Source: Hyposmocoma kahamanoa (lineage: Eukaryota; Arthropoda; Insecta; Lepidoptera; Cosmopterigidae). From it: a stretch of DNA of 64,000 nucleotides. The position numbers and the translations under genes are program-made. The first letter of the stretch is position 1; the number at the start of each line of letters is the position of its first letter. The notes beneath the pieces were generated by a model, which worked only from the letters and a program-made list of their open reading frames with translations, was not told where the DNA came from and ran no database searches. Location of the stretch: contig NW_020654810.1 in assembly GCF_003589595.1 (NCBI RefSeq), forward strand, positions 17,719,129 to 17,783,128, written 5' to 3'. Below, piece by piece: positions 32,105-42,012 of this stretch.

Positions 32105-32256
32105 CCTAGACTGCTAGAGTTGCCTTCGGTCCCAAAATTTGAAAAAAAATTATCATTTCTAAGGAAGGATGGATTTTCTTCAAATTTGAATTGGAGCACT
32201 ACTAAAGTATCCTCTTTCCAAATTGAGAACCTCTTCCTTTTTTGAAGTCGGTTAAA
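32105..32256 (-). repeat. Family K, 5' end only, copy 7, minus strand
   Basis: It ends GAGAACCTCTTCCTTTTTTG and AAGTCGGTTAAAAAG, inverted relative to copy 6, and includes the GGATGGATTTTCTTCAAATT and CTAAAGTATCCTCTTTCC landmarks. It lacks the segment between the CTCTTTCCAA and ATTGAGAACC landmarks. Confidence 0.7.
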
Positions 32257-32824
32257 AAGTTTCAAACTTGTACCTACAATACATATACGTTCAACCAATA
32301 ATTAAATTCACAAAGAAACTGTCACCATCTTACATGTAAACAAATTGGTTAAATTATCGTGTAAATTCGTCCCCAGTGACATTACATTTCATGCAAGGAT
32401 TGTTTCATGGACATAGTTGGCTCATGCCCAAATGTTTCCTGGCAGCCAGTTTACTAAATTCGTCAACAAGCTAGCCCTTTTTTATGGGCAACTTGTATAG
32501 CCGCCTGTTTTCTTTTATTTTTATGGCAGCACCGAAGTAAAAATAACTTATTCAATATTTAGACGTCTAGTCGGCGAAGTTGATAAACAAACATTTTGAT
32601 AGTTGATAGTTAAGTAAGTATACGTAATTATGACTCGTTTTGTAAATAATAATTGTTATGTTTGCTTCTGTCCCTGAGAATAGTGTCTCGACAATGACGT
32701 AACACCTCGTTCACTCTCGCAGACGGCTCTCGTGACACTGATTGGGTATACCCACACATGGACACACGAGACAGTGTGTAGGTATGTCAAGTCGCATAGA
32801 CTACAATAATCATTCTATAGTTTT
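32257..32824. other. No gene recognised
   Basis: AT-rich sequence with no recognisable exon or repeat. Confidence 0.5.
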
Positions 32825-33053
32825 TATTTTTATGATATCAAGCAACGAACAAGTCGTGGGTCAGGTGGCAACACGCCTATCAATGACAGTTGCAGTGCCA
32901 CCGAGAGCTCTAAATCGCAAAGATCTGCTGGACACTGCCACTTCGCCCGTCGTCTTGAGACATAAGTTAACAAATCCCATGTGCCTGTAATTTCACCAAC
33001 ATCCTTACCCTTCAAAACCGGAACACAGTAATGCTCACATTACTGCTTCATGG
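32825..33053 (-). repeat. Family D retroposon copy 10, minus strand, 5'-truncated
   Basis: The tail at the left reads TTTTATGATATCAAGCAACG. The body ends near TGCTCACATTACTGCTTCATG, before the family head. Confidence 0.75.
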
Positions 33054-33489
33054 CATAACCAAAATATATGAGTGATCATTCTATAAGGAACTCGATAGCA
33101 CTGAAATATAAAAACTATACTCTACCGAAATTTGATGTAGAATAAATTTCACGTCAATAAACTAAAACATAACATGATTGTAGGGTTTTCACCACAGAAT
33201 GTTTGAATCACAATTACCACAATTTCAATATTTTTCCCCGGAATTCAATAAGACTATTGATAATACTGATCTTCAAGACATGACTCTGATGAATTTTGTT
33301 CAATAAAAGTTTGAAATCACTATAGTAAATGTTTCGAAATTATTATAACAATTATCGGTAACAAATTATTTACGAAACTGCGTCCATCCCTAATGATTTT
33401 TTGTTCTGAAGAGAGAAATTGCAAACTTTTATTCATTTGTAACGTCTATAAATAAATAATAATTTAAATATTTTATATCAATAAACTTA
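33054..33489. other. No gene recognised
   Basis: AT-rich sequence with no recognisable exon or repeat. Confidence 0.5.
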
Positions 33490-33556
33490 ATTGCCTCCGT
33501 AACCGAACGGTTACCATGCATGACTGCTACGCAGACGTCTCAGGGGGTCGATTCAG
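33490..33556 (+). repeat. SINE-C copy 4, left part
   Basis: ATTGCCTCCGTAACCGAACG (A box), CCATGCATGACTGCTACGCA and GACGTCTCAGGGGG. It then stops and continues about 1 kb downstream at 34566. Confidence 0.75.
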
Positions 33557-33765
33557 AACCTTACAATAACTCAATTGTCGACCGATTCGATTTGATATCG
33601 TACGATTTCTTTTCATTTTTATTCACAACACCCGATTCGAACGCTAAACTGTCGTATTCGAAACCGAACCGAAATGACGTCACACCCTTACGATTACTCG
33701 AACTTCTTGACCGCCAAAGACTACAAACGTTATTCAGAACACAGTTATCGAATGAATGTTACTGA

Positions 33766-33829
33766 ACGTCCTATTGTTTACAAAGCAAGAATGTAATACG
33801 TCCTATTGTTTACAAAGCAAGAATGTAAT
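33766..33829 (+). repeat. Exact 32 bp tandem duplication
   Basis: ACGTCCTATTGTTTACAAAG followed by CAAGAATGTAAT occurs twice without a mismatch (33766-33797, 33798-33829). Confidence 0.95.
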
Positions 33830-33944
33830 GTGGAAGTCTCTTATTATTTGAATATCCAATAAAGTTTGGATTTTGTTAAATTTTATTAATTTATTTTAAT
33901 GTGAGAATGTACATAAAAGGATTTTCATAAGGATTTTCATTTTT

Positions 33945-34402
33945 TTACCGACTTCAAAAAAGGAGGAGGCTCTCAATTCGACTGTATGTTTTTTTTTGTA
34001 TGTATGTTACGCGATAACTCCGGTATTTGTGAACCGATTTTCATGATTCTTTTTTTGTTGGAAAGGGGAATCTTCCATAGTAGTCCCATTTCATTTTGTC
34101 ATATCATCATGTCAAATCATCCACCTCTAAGGGTGGCTGTTCACGCATGAAGATTCTCATTTTATAATTAGCACCTAATTTTAATTTAGGAGCAATTATT
34201 TTAATGTTTGATTTTGCTATTTCTCTAATTCAAGGTGTTTTTCTCTCAATATAATATGAGTAGTGAGATCCGATTCTTATTATCTCCAGTGTCAAGTTCT
34301 GTATAGTGGTAAACTAAGGAATATTTCAATAAAACTTAGCAAATAGACATAATTCCATGTACTTTTGAGGTCGGTTTTTTTAGTACTCTGTACTGAGATT
34401 AT
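33945..34402 (+). repeat. Family K element copy 8
   Basis: Full-length. It runs from TTACCGACTTCAAAAAAGGA through CGCGATAACTCCGGTATTTG, the AT-rich middle and TCTCCAGTGTCAAGTTCTG to TTTTGAGGTCGGTTTTTTTA and TAGTACTCTGTACTGAGAT. It is the best reference copy in the window, about 455 bp. Confidence 0.85.
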
Positions 34403-34565
34403 CTTATAATCTATTTCACCGACTAACTCCGTAAACGCTGTCGGATAATGATACAGTATCCGAATCCGAATCGAACGTTTAACGCGAATGTTGTGAAAAG
34501 CTCAGAAAGCTCCATTCGATTCGAGAACGATATCCAACCGAACGATTCGGTTAAAATATCGAAGA

Positions 34566-34636
34566 GTTCTGAATCGGGACCCTGGTTCGATTCCTGGGCC
34601 GGGAGAAATATTTGTATGGTATACATTTATTAAGTT
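34566..34636 (+). repeat. SINE-C copy 4, right part
   Basis: GGGACCCTGGTTCGATTCCT (B box), GGGCCGGGAGAAATATTTGT and ATGGTATACATTTATTA. It completes the SINE interrupted at 33556. The 3' half of the SINE is missing. Confidence 0.75.
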
Positions 34637-34700
34637 GCATTTAAATTTAACCGTATTGACCTGCGTGTAACATTCCACGAAACGTAGTTTATATTTAGAT

Positions 34701-34734
34701 TTCTTATGTTTGGTAACTTTACCAAACATAAGAA
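34701..34734. repeat. Perfect hairpin, 15 bp arms, 4 nt loop
   Basis: TTCTTATGTTTGGTA, loop ACTT, TACCAAACATAAGAA. Confidence 0.95.
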
Positions 34735-34889
34735 GTCTGCTTTGAATAAACATTACGTATTTAAAAATATTAAAATAATTTAGCAAACTTTATAATAATT
34801 GGCCAGGTATATATTACTTCTACATAACCGAATTACATTGTTACATACATATACATTTCTATTACGCCAGGAGGCCATGGGCAGAGTTA

Positions 34890-35463
34890 GCTATAGTCTG
34901 TCTTTTTCGAAGACGGAGTAAATTGACATTTGTAGGGTTGCCAGTTTTCATAAAATTTTAAATAGTTATGTAGTTCTTGTTGATAGTTTTATCGATAGAT
35001 AGATTGTGAAATATGATAATATTATGGTAAAAATGACTAAATTGTGAATGTTACCACGTTCTAATGATTACTAATTGCGTTATTGCCTCTTTCTTTATTC
35101 GTATTATGACAGTAGACCTACCAACAAGAATTCAATTGTCACTAATGAATTAAAATGAAAAACTTTAAAATATGTCTTCTTTTTGTATTTTTCATAAACG
35201 TAGTTCTAAATACAGTGTCTGTTTGTATGAGCTTACAAAATTGACAATTCAAATGAATTTGTGCTCAGTAATTGAATGAATAATGGGTCGACGATGATTG
35301 AAATGAAACAAGTTCGGCTATTTATTCTCTAAGCGTGACCAATATTCAGTCGATAGTCAATAGAATATTTATCGACTGCAATTACTAGCTGCTCGCAAGC
35401 GAGCAACACTTTTGCGCAGTGAACTGTCATTTTACTGCGTCTTCAAAAAAGACATATTATAGC
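34890..35463. mobile_element. TIR element with TA duplication (574 bp)
   Basis: The left end GCTATAGTCTGTCTTTTTCG..AAGACGGAGTAAATTGACA is inverted at the right (TGTCATTTTACTGCGTCTTC..AAAAAAGACATATTATAGC), about 44 bp of imperfect inverted repeat. TA flanks both sides (34888-34889, 35464-35465). No transposase is visible. This fits a Tc1/mariner-type MITE, though a TA duplication is weak evidence for the superfamily. Confidence 0.65.
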
Positions 35464-35465
35464 TA

Positions 35466-36104
35466 GCATTGACAATGTTTTTTACACCTGGCATGACTGG
35501 TTGCCTAGCAATGTTTTATTGTTAAACATTCTATATAGAATTTCACAAGAGTATAGAGTATTACAACCATTTTAAGGATAACAGAAACACTATCACCTAA
35601 TATTCTATAAGAAATTTTAACCAAAAAATAGTGTGAAAGATACCACCAAAATCTATATATAACTTCAATGTTCACATTTTCTTCCGGAAACAGAATTCTA
35701 TAATACATTGCAACTTAATATTCATTATTCTATTACAGTTTTGGGTCTCTATAATGTTTAAATCACTTGCGTGGATGGATTCCCCGATTTTCGATCAAAC
35801 CGTACAAAACTATCCCGTGATTCGAATCTAAAGAATTCACAAACTATATTTATTTTTACACAAGTTTGCCAACAGTTATCGGATATTTACAAATTGGAAA
35901 AAAGGGTTGTTCACGTGTAACAAAAAGGGACATTTTCGTATAAAAACAAAGGACAGGGAACAGTTTGTGGAACAAACTGATTTCAAATAATAGATACTGG
36001 ATACGACTACTTCAGTTTTAAGGCACAAGCTCGAGTTTACACATGAACATAAGCTCATGAAAATTTTAATTAGTAAGTAATATCAATCGACACAGTGGTA
36101 TTCC
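35466..36104. other. No gene recognised
   Basis: AT-rich sequence with no recognisable exon or repeat. Confidence 0.5.
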
Positions 36105-36205
36105 AGCCTAAGCATATCCACTGCTGGACATAGGTCTTCCTTAAAAACCATTCTCACAACCGCCAGTCGCCGCTCTAGCTAATGGGTGGTCTGCCCATGC
36201 TATGT
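36105..36205 (-). repeat. LINE/SINE-F 3' tail fragment
   Basis: CCTAAGCATATCCACTGCTG and GACATAGGTCTTCCTTAAAA match the tail seen at 5890-5920, followed by GGTGGTCTGCCCATGCTATG, similar to the LINE at 6210-6535 and 12520-12662. Short and degenerate. Confidence 0.5.
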
Positions 36206-37010
36206 TTTTCTGATAACATAGTTATTCAAAATTTCCTTTACTCTTCTTACAAAGATAACATTAAAATTGTGGTCTCTTTAAGTAAGAATTTTGGAAATTC
36301 TAGAGCTCCTGCGTATTCTCGGTCTCTACGACTTTCGCCGAATGTCTATTTGAATCGTTTAACTATATAGTTAAAGTTCTGGTATCTCAATTATCAAGTT
36401 TTGAAATGATATTCCGATTTATGAGTGCTTGTGCTTAATAACTACCGTCTCAGGTAAAACATCATTATTTTTGACCACCGTAAGCTAATGCTTTCGGATG
36501 CTAAAAAATTCAATGTACAGGATAAAATACCTTTCCGTTTCAAGTGGCACATTTCCCCGTACACACATTAACTGATTTATTCATCTAAAATACATTAACT
36601 GGCCAGCCACAATTGGTCTCTGGGTAGATGGAACAAAGGTAACCTCCTCGGGTGTTTTTAACTGAGACTGAAAAGATTGTGGTTCGCTTTGGCAAAATTT
36701 TTATTTATTTCTTATTACATACATTCATTTAACTATCGATTTCATATGTATTAGAATATCAATATTTAACATTTTACTTAATATGTTCGTATGTACATTC
36801 GATATAATAAATTGATTTGTTTAATTATTGAGCACGTAGCATTCAATTTATTTATTTATTTATTTTTATTACTAGCTCAGGACCCAACTCTCCTCTCAAT
36901 TATTCAAAAGTTAGCTAAGAAATTCCTATAAGACATATACTTGCCTTTGTACACTAACATTTAATATTGGTTATGTAATTTGTCCTGTGGTACAATAGGT
37001 GTCATACTTC
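36206..37010. other. No gene recognised
   Basis: AT-rich, with a TTTA repeat near 36847-36866. The TAA at 37011-37013 is the next element's target duplication. Confidence 0.5.
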
Positions 37011-37013
37011 TAA

Positions 37014-37308
37014 GAGCCCATGCACGCGGCGTATCGTCGATCGCCGACAATGCGCTGTAGTAAATCAATTCAAACGCGCGCAAACATCGCGTTGCAAGCA
37101 AGAAGTATCCTCCACTGGAGTTTACACTTAGAACTTCAACAACAACTGTAGTTGCGTCAATTCAGAAACTAACTGAAATTAACAAACATATCTAAAATTA
37201 AAACTACCTTTTATCAAAATGCGCGATACATACGCGCGACTACAGCTCATCTGCGGCGCGTATACGCGTGGCGTCGGCGCGTATAAAACACGCCGTGTGC
37301 GTAGGCTC
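37014..37308. mobile_element. MITE with TAA duplication (PIF/Harbinger-like)
   Basis: The 295 bp element has termini GAGCCCATGCACGCGGCGT and ACGCCGTGTGCGTAGGCTC (inverted, 16 of 19 matching). TAA lies at 37011-37013 and 37309-37311. The sub-terminal regions are CpG-rich (GTATCGTCGATCGCCGACA; GGCGTCGGCGCGTATAA). The middle is AT-rich with no coding frame. Confidence 0.82.
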
Positions 37309-37311
37309 TAA

Positions 37312-37784
37312 CTATTAATTATGTCCTGTTCATCTAAGGCGATTATTGATTAAAATGAAAACCTACATCTTATTAAAATCTATTAACGTAATTCAATTGC
37401 TCATCTACGTGATTATCTCTGTTTCATTTTTTGATCCTATTTTTGAAATAAAAACTCTATAAACAAACTAATAGCATGGAGTTGAACTCCATGACCGCGC
37501 AATAATTGGGCCAACTGGGGTCGTAATTAACTTCGGTCAAAGGACACGATTAGTATTCTCCTTTCTAGAGCATTCGTTACGATGCTGAGGGAGTAAGTAT
37601 CTAATTTGAATTCATGGGAGAATGAGTGAATGGAACGTGAGTTTCTGCAAAAAAAGGGAAATTTATTGGTTTTCACCTCATCTACCTAAAATTCATGACT
37701 CAATCTACGGTAAGTAAAATGTAACATAGGACAAAGATACATTTGTAACAGACACGAAAACTATAAACCAAAACTTAATTTTTA
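37312..37784. other. No gene recognised
   Basis: AT-rich sequence with no recognisable exon or repeat. Confidence 0.5.
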
Positions 37785-38000
37785 AGAGCCAGGCCTTTGT
37801 CGATGATGCCTCTCCACCTCACGGTTCATAGCCAGCAGCTTGACTTCCTTACAGCTGCTAACTTTGATCTTCTTCATTATTTGTTCACTATATATGATTA
37901 TTTGTCTATCTTTCTTTTCCCTTCTATCGTTTCCTCAATTATCAGTCTCACAAAATCGTTATTACGTAGCCAGTTACGAGCCTTTACCGCAGACTTAGAC
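37785..38000 (+). repeat. Family G repeat copy 2
   Basis: Collinear with 2085-2330 (GCCTCTCCACCTCACGGTTC, CTTCTTCATTATTTGTTCAC, TTTCCTCAATTATCAGTCTC, ATTACGTAGCCAGTTACG). Confidence 0.45.
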
Positions 38001-38067
38001 AGTGTAAGTTTTTTAATATTGATATAAATGTGATACTAAATTGAATTTTAATATAATAATAACGAAT

Positions 38068-38305
38068 TTAACTGCCTCCGTGGTCGGACGGTTAACTTGT
38101 TGGGCTGCCACGCAGAGGTCTCGGGTTAGATTCCTGGGCCGGAAGAAATATTTGTATGGCCTACGTCTATTTCTCTCGTGAGCTCGGGTGTAATTTGTGA
38201 TTGTCTATGTGTGTCTCCATGGCACCCGCGATACAGGGTTTACAGGGTGTCCTAATGCAGGGCTATGAGTGTATGTGTTATTGTTATTATTATCATTAAT
38301 TTTGT
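38068..38305 (+). repeat. SINE-C copy 5
   Basis: AACTGCCTCCGTGGTCGGAC head, degraded B box (GGGTTAGATTCCTGGG), CACCCGCGATACAGGGTTTA with a 10 bp local duplication (CAGGGTTTACAGGGTGT), and a TTATTGTTATTATTATCATT tail. More diverged than the other copies. Confidence 0.85.
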
Positions 38306-39844
38306 AACCTATTGTGTAACAGCTACTTTTTTTTAAACAATGGGTGTTAAGCCTTTTTTAGCCTTTACAATATTTTTGTTATCTCTGTCTACAGATTTTT
38401 GAAGCTTTCAGACATTTAAGGTAACACTTTAGCAAACGACTAAATTGTGATGTACTATGTCGGTAACGATAACAAGTGGGGTCGCTTATGTAAAAAACAA
38501 TCGAGCTAACGATAAACTTGGCTTGTGATATAATTTCTATTTGGTGTAATTTTGGAGGAAAATGTCTACGCGTTCTTGTCAATTATAGCTGTCGTGCCTC
38601 GAAATGTCCCAAACATTTTTCCCCTCCTGTTCTCTTTAATAATATTAAAACGATTTCTTTCTTCTCTAACCCTTTTCAAAACTTCTACATTTAATATCTT
38701 CTCAAATCATTTAATTTTTTCGGTTCGAAACAAAAATTATTTAGCCAATAACATTTTGCTAACAGAACAAACCGTACCAAAACAAAGTTTCATAACATTG
38801 AAATGAATTCGTGCGGTCTGCGGTCGACCATCTTTGATTAGCATACATTGTTATGCACCAACCGTCAGATTGCATTTATTTGCATAATTTTGTGCGGAAC
38901 TTGCATGATACGTGTTTGAACGAAAAACTGTGCCATTTAATATAATATTAACTGACTATGGCACTTAATTTTTGTCGTTTGTGAAAATGTGTCATTTAGT
39001 TTTTTATAATAACATTAACGTCATTTTGGTCTACATCCCTCCTCCTCATAATTGAAGGGGGGAACTTCCCTAGCTAGTGCTCTACCTACGATAGGAAAAT
39101 TGACGATCAGCCTTTACTTTACTATAGGCTATCCACACACTGCTTGGCAGCCGTTATACCTCTAAAGAACAAAACTACCGAGGAGGCTGTGGCTTTAATC
39201 TGCCAAAAACCTATCTAAAAGGACTGATTATGACCACTCCCCAACATAGCTCTCACGAAGATGTACAAACAAATTCAAATATATTTTAATTGTTTGCTCC
39301 GGAAGTGATCATACTGCCTAGTCTACAATACATATTATTTGGTTTGAAATCGGAATCGCACCCTCGCCTGAGCGGAGATCCATGACGTAGAAATGGGTTG
39401 ATGATGGTGATGTATTATTTATGTTGTATTATATTTTTAGGATGTGTTGCACGGACAAAATACGCTTAGAACATTTCTATAACAACCTCTGAAATGTGTT
39501 TTTTTAAAGTCATCATATGTATATTATTTGCTACTTAAACGTTATGTGTATGTAAATACTTTATAGTGCCATAAAATAAATCATTATTATTATGTTAGTT
39601 AACACAAAGTACAATTATATATTGATGGACAAAGGTACGTATAGGCTAAGGGGCTCCAAATGTACAAACTCTTTGTGACTTTATTGCTTATTATATTTGT
39701 ATAGTTTTTTTTCATGATGTTTTTGTTTGTTTGGCTGAACATAGGTATGCCGTTTCCATAATCTGCCATTCACCGAATAATGTTTATATGGTATGTACTA
39801 TACATAAAAAAATTATAGTATGATCACTCGATATTTGATAGAAA
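38306..39844. other. No gene recognised
   Basis: AT-rich. A less AT-rich part at 39050-39400 (GAACTTCCCTAGCTAGTGCT, ACTGCTTGGCAGCCGTTATA) may be an old LINE or SINE remnant ending GGGTTGATGATGGTGATG, but no family could be assigned. Confidence 0.45.
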
Positions 39845-39849
39845 TTAAG

Positions 39850-39955
39850 GTCCCCGGTTCGATTCTTGATGGAAACAATTAAGATAACTTTTTTACTGTA
39901 GTTCTGGTCTTGGTGGTACTATGGGACTCATGGTGCATGACACATTTATTTCAAA
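39850..39955 (+). repeat. SINE-B-like fragment
   Basis: GGTCCCCGGTTCGATTCTTG (B box) followed by AATTAAGATAACTTTTTTAC, GTTCTGGTCTTGGTGG and ATGGGACTCATGG. It resembles the B-box-downstream half of SINE-B. The A-box side is not recognisable. Confidence 0.5.
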
Positions 39956-40279
39956 GAAAACTTTTTAATTAATAGCATTCCAAACATTATTGTCTATATT
40001 TATGTAGGTCACGATGTAACATAATTTTAAGTAGTTGTAGAAGTGGAAGCTCTAAAAGTGGAGAGTAAAGCAAAGTTTACCAATAAAACGTGAAAAGCAA
40101 GTGGAAGGAGTTAAGTTTATACATCAAACAAGCCTTGAAAGAGGAAGGAAGTTTCAGGCAAACGTCGGGTCGTTAGTGCCTTCTAATCGACGCAAACATG
40201 ATCAAATGTTCTAGAAGTTTTTCTACAGAGAAAACGGGTTAAAGTGTAATTTAGAATAATATTAATAGCAATAATGAAT
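39956..40279. other. No gene recognised
   Basis: AT-rich sequence with no recognisable exon or repeat. Confidence 0.5.
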
Positions 40280-40496
40280 AATCAGGGTAGAGTACTACAA
40301 AACCGACCTCAAACGTCATTCATCCCCTAGTCTGTGACCTTTAGACGTAAAATATTTAAATGGGACCACTACCGTCTTTCCAACAAAAAAAGAATCATCA
40401 AAATCGGTCCACAAATGGCCGGAGTTATCGCGTAAATGCAAGCAAAAGAAAAACAGTGGAATTGAGAACCTCCTCCTTTTTTGAAGTCAGTTAAAA
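40280..40496 (-). repeat. Family K element copy 9, minus strand
   Basis: It runs from AGGGTAGAGTACTACAAAAC and CCGACCTCAAACGTCATTC to ACCTCCTCCTTTTTTGAAGT and CAGTTAAAA. Short form, about 215 bp. Confidence 0.78.
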
Positions 40497-40519
40497 TTGA
40501 CGGTGTTGGGAAATTCATC

Positions 40520-40735
40520 TATGCGAGTACTCTGGAAAATAATGCTGGCGAGCTCGAGCCACGGGCGAGTCTGGGCGGCCTCGGGCCGACGACGCGCGTG
40601 CTGGTATGTGACACAAGTGACGTTACAGATACGCGACGGATCGGAACGGGCCGCCACGGGCGGGCACGGAGCGCTCGGGCAGCCCTTTTCCCACGGCGGT
40701 GAGGCCACAGGCAGTAGGAAGCCGCCATAAGAGAA
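40520..40735. promoter_or_regulatory. CpG-rich island-like segment, possible promoter
   Basis: This 215 bp block is strongly GC- and CpG-rich (GGCCTCGGGCCGACGACGCG, GGGCCGCCACGGGCGGGCAC) in an AT-rich window. TATTCAGTTGGG, which contains the arthropod initiator-like TCAGTT, lies just right of it at about 40758. No TATA box or adjoining coding exon is visible. It could equally be a GC-rich repeat. Frames on both strands here are composition artefacts. Confidence 0.3.
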
Positions 40736-40810
40736 CCGTACTTTCCGTGCTTTCGTATTCAGTTGGGATTAAGTTGTAAAACTTTTCGAAACACGTGGTA
40801 CTAATTGAAT

Positions 40811-40969
40811 AGAACGGAACGGAACGGAACGGAAGACGGAACGGGGGACGGAACGGGGAACGGAACGGACCGGACAACGGAACGGGGAACGGAACCGAGA
40901 ACGGAACGGACCGGACCAGACCGGAACGGACCGGAGCGGACCGGAACAGCACAGAACAGAACAGAACAA
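40811..40969. repeat. Pentamer minisatellite (GGAAC/GGACC)n
   Basis: About 160 bp of GGAAC-type pentamers with GGACC, GGGGAAC and CAGAA variants, decaying toward the right into ACAGAACAGAAC. On the minus strand it creates repetitive frames (runs of S, V, R, P and F), which are not genes. Confidence 0.92.
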
Positions 40970-41064
40970 AAAAGAATGGACAGTACGTAAATATAGCAAA
41001 AAATTTAAATATATCTTGTGTTATTTTCAATACTAGACATTAATTACGTTTTAACTACTTTTAA

Positions 41065-41240
41065 AGACGACCTCCGTGATCGAGTGGCTTGCACACCGGT
41101 TATCATGGTGCCGCCATATTGTCTGAGGTTCGATTCCCGGCTAAGTCAATGTAGAAAAACTAACTTTTCAATATATTGTCTCGGGTTTGGGTGTTTGTGA
41201 TACCGTCGTTGTTTTCGATTTCCATAAGTGCTTTAGTTAC
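41065..41240 (+). repeat. SINE-A copy 3
   Basis: GACGACCTCCGTGATCGAGT (A box) and GAGGTTCGATTCCCGGC (B box), then AGTCAATGTAGAAAAACTA, TTGTCTCGGGTTTGGGTGT and GTTTTCGATTTCCATAAG. Confidence 0.8.
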
Positions 41241-41689
41241 TCCAATTTAAGAAATTGGTTTAATAACACTGAAAAATAACAATAACATTGAAAACACCGT
41301 TATAGATCTAAAGAATTCTGGCAACTTTAGGTGCCAATACCTCGAAACTTATCAAAATGCAAATTTTAATGCGTTGTTTATGACAAGGAGGGCAGAATAG
41401 GTAACCACAAAATAAACGTACGCCTAGTACGGTATTATACAAGTACGCTAGTAACCTTTAACCTAATATGTAACAAAATCAAATAATCTATTCTGGTAGG
41501 AACAGGAAACTAACGAACAAAGTTTCTCTGACCTTTGAACTTCAAAGTCTCGTTAGCAACAACGTTCATTTCAAGCGTACCGACATAATTTTAAAGGCTT
41601 TGTCAGCGTTACCGGTTTTCGTTTTATAATATATTTAAACATGTAACATGTGACACTGGTAAATCGATATATACATACATTGTCACCTC
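41241..41689. other. No gene recognised
   Basis: AT-rich sequence with no recognisable exon or repeat. Confidence 0.5.
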
Positions 41690-41950
41690 ATTTGTACTTC
41701 CCACTACTGGGTATGGATCCCCTCTCAGGCGAGAGTTTAAGCGTTTAAGCCGCCATTTTCTGAGAGCAGTGAATCGTCTTCCACGTACAGGTTTCCTCAC
41801 GATATTTCCCTGTATCGAAGTTCAACAGTTTATAGTAAATTTCAAATTAAATTTCTCACAACAAATCCGAAAACTCAGAGGTGTGAACCCGGTTTCGAAC
41901 CCACTGCTTCTTTTTGAGAGGCAGTAGGTCAAACCATTAGACTATCTAAA
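41690..41950 (-). repeat. SINE-F copy 4, minus strand
   Basis: It reads CACTACTGGGTATGGATCCC (tail), CAGGTTTCCTCACGATATTT, CGGTTTCGAACCCACTGCTT (B box) and AGGTCAAACCATTAGACTAT (A-box side). It is one of the better full-length copies. Confidence 0.75.
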
Positions 41951-41952
41951 TG

Positions 41953-42012
41953 AATTAGTATATAAATCGTAAATTAGAATAGTAATTCTAATTTACGATT
42001 TATATACTAATT
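41953..42012. repeat. Perfect palindrome, 28 bp arms, 4 nt loop
   Basis: AATTAGTATATAAATCGTAA..AATTAGAAT with loop AGTA and an exact inverted copy. It directly abuts the A-box end of SINE-F copy 4. It could form a cruciform, or a hairpin RNA if transcribed. Confidence 0.95.

Larger units (their letters stand above)
33557..34565. mobile_element. Non-autonomous TIR element inserted in SINE-C copy 4
   Basis: The left end GATTCAGAAC is the exact inverse of GTTCTGAATC at the right. Both flanks carry CGATTCG-rich sequence with matching landmarks in inverted order (GATATCG, TTCACAACA, GTTAAAC/CTAAACTG, TTCGGATTCGG-like). The SINE broken by it overlaps by about 8-9 bp at the junction (GTCTCAGG against GACCCTGG), compatible with a diverged target duplication. 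Family K copy 8 sits inside. Confidence 0.55.

Noticed and set aside
40487..41030. Several overlapping frames on both strands
   Set aside because: They arise from the CpG-rich block and the GGAAC pentamer array, which lack stops by composition.
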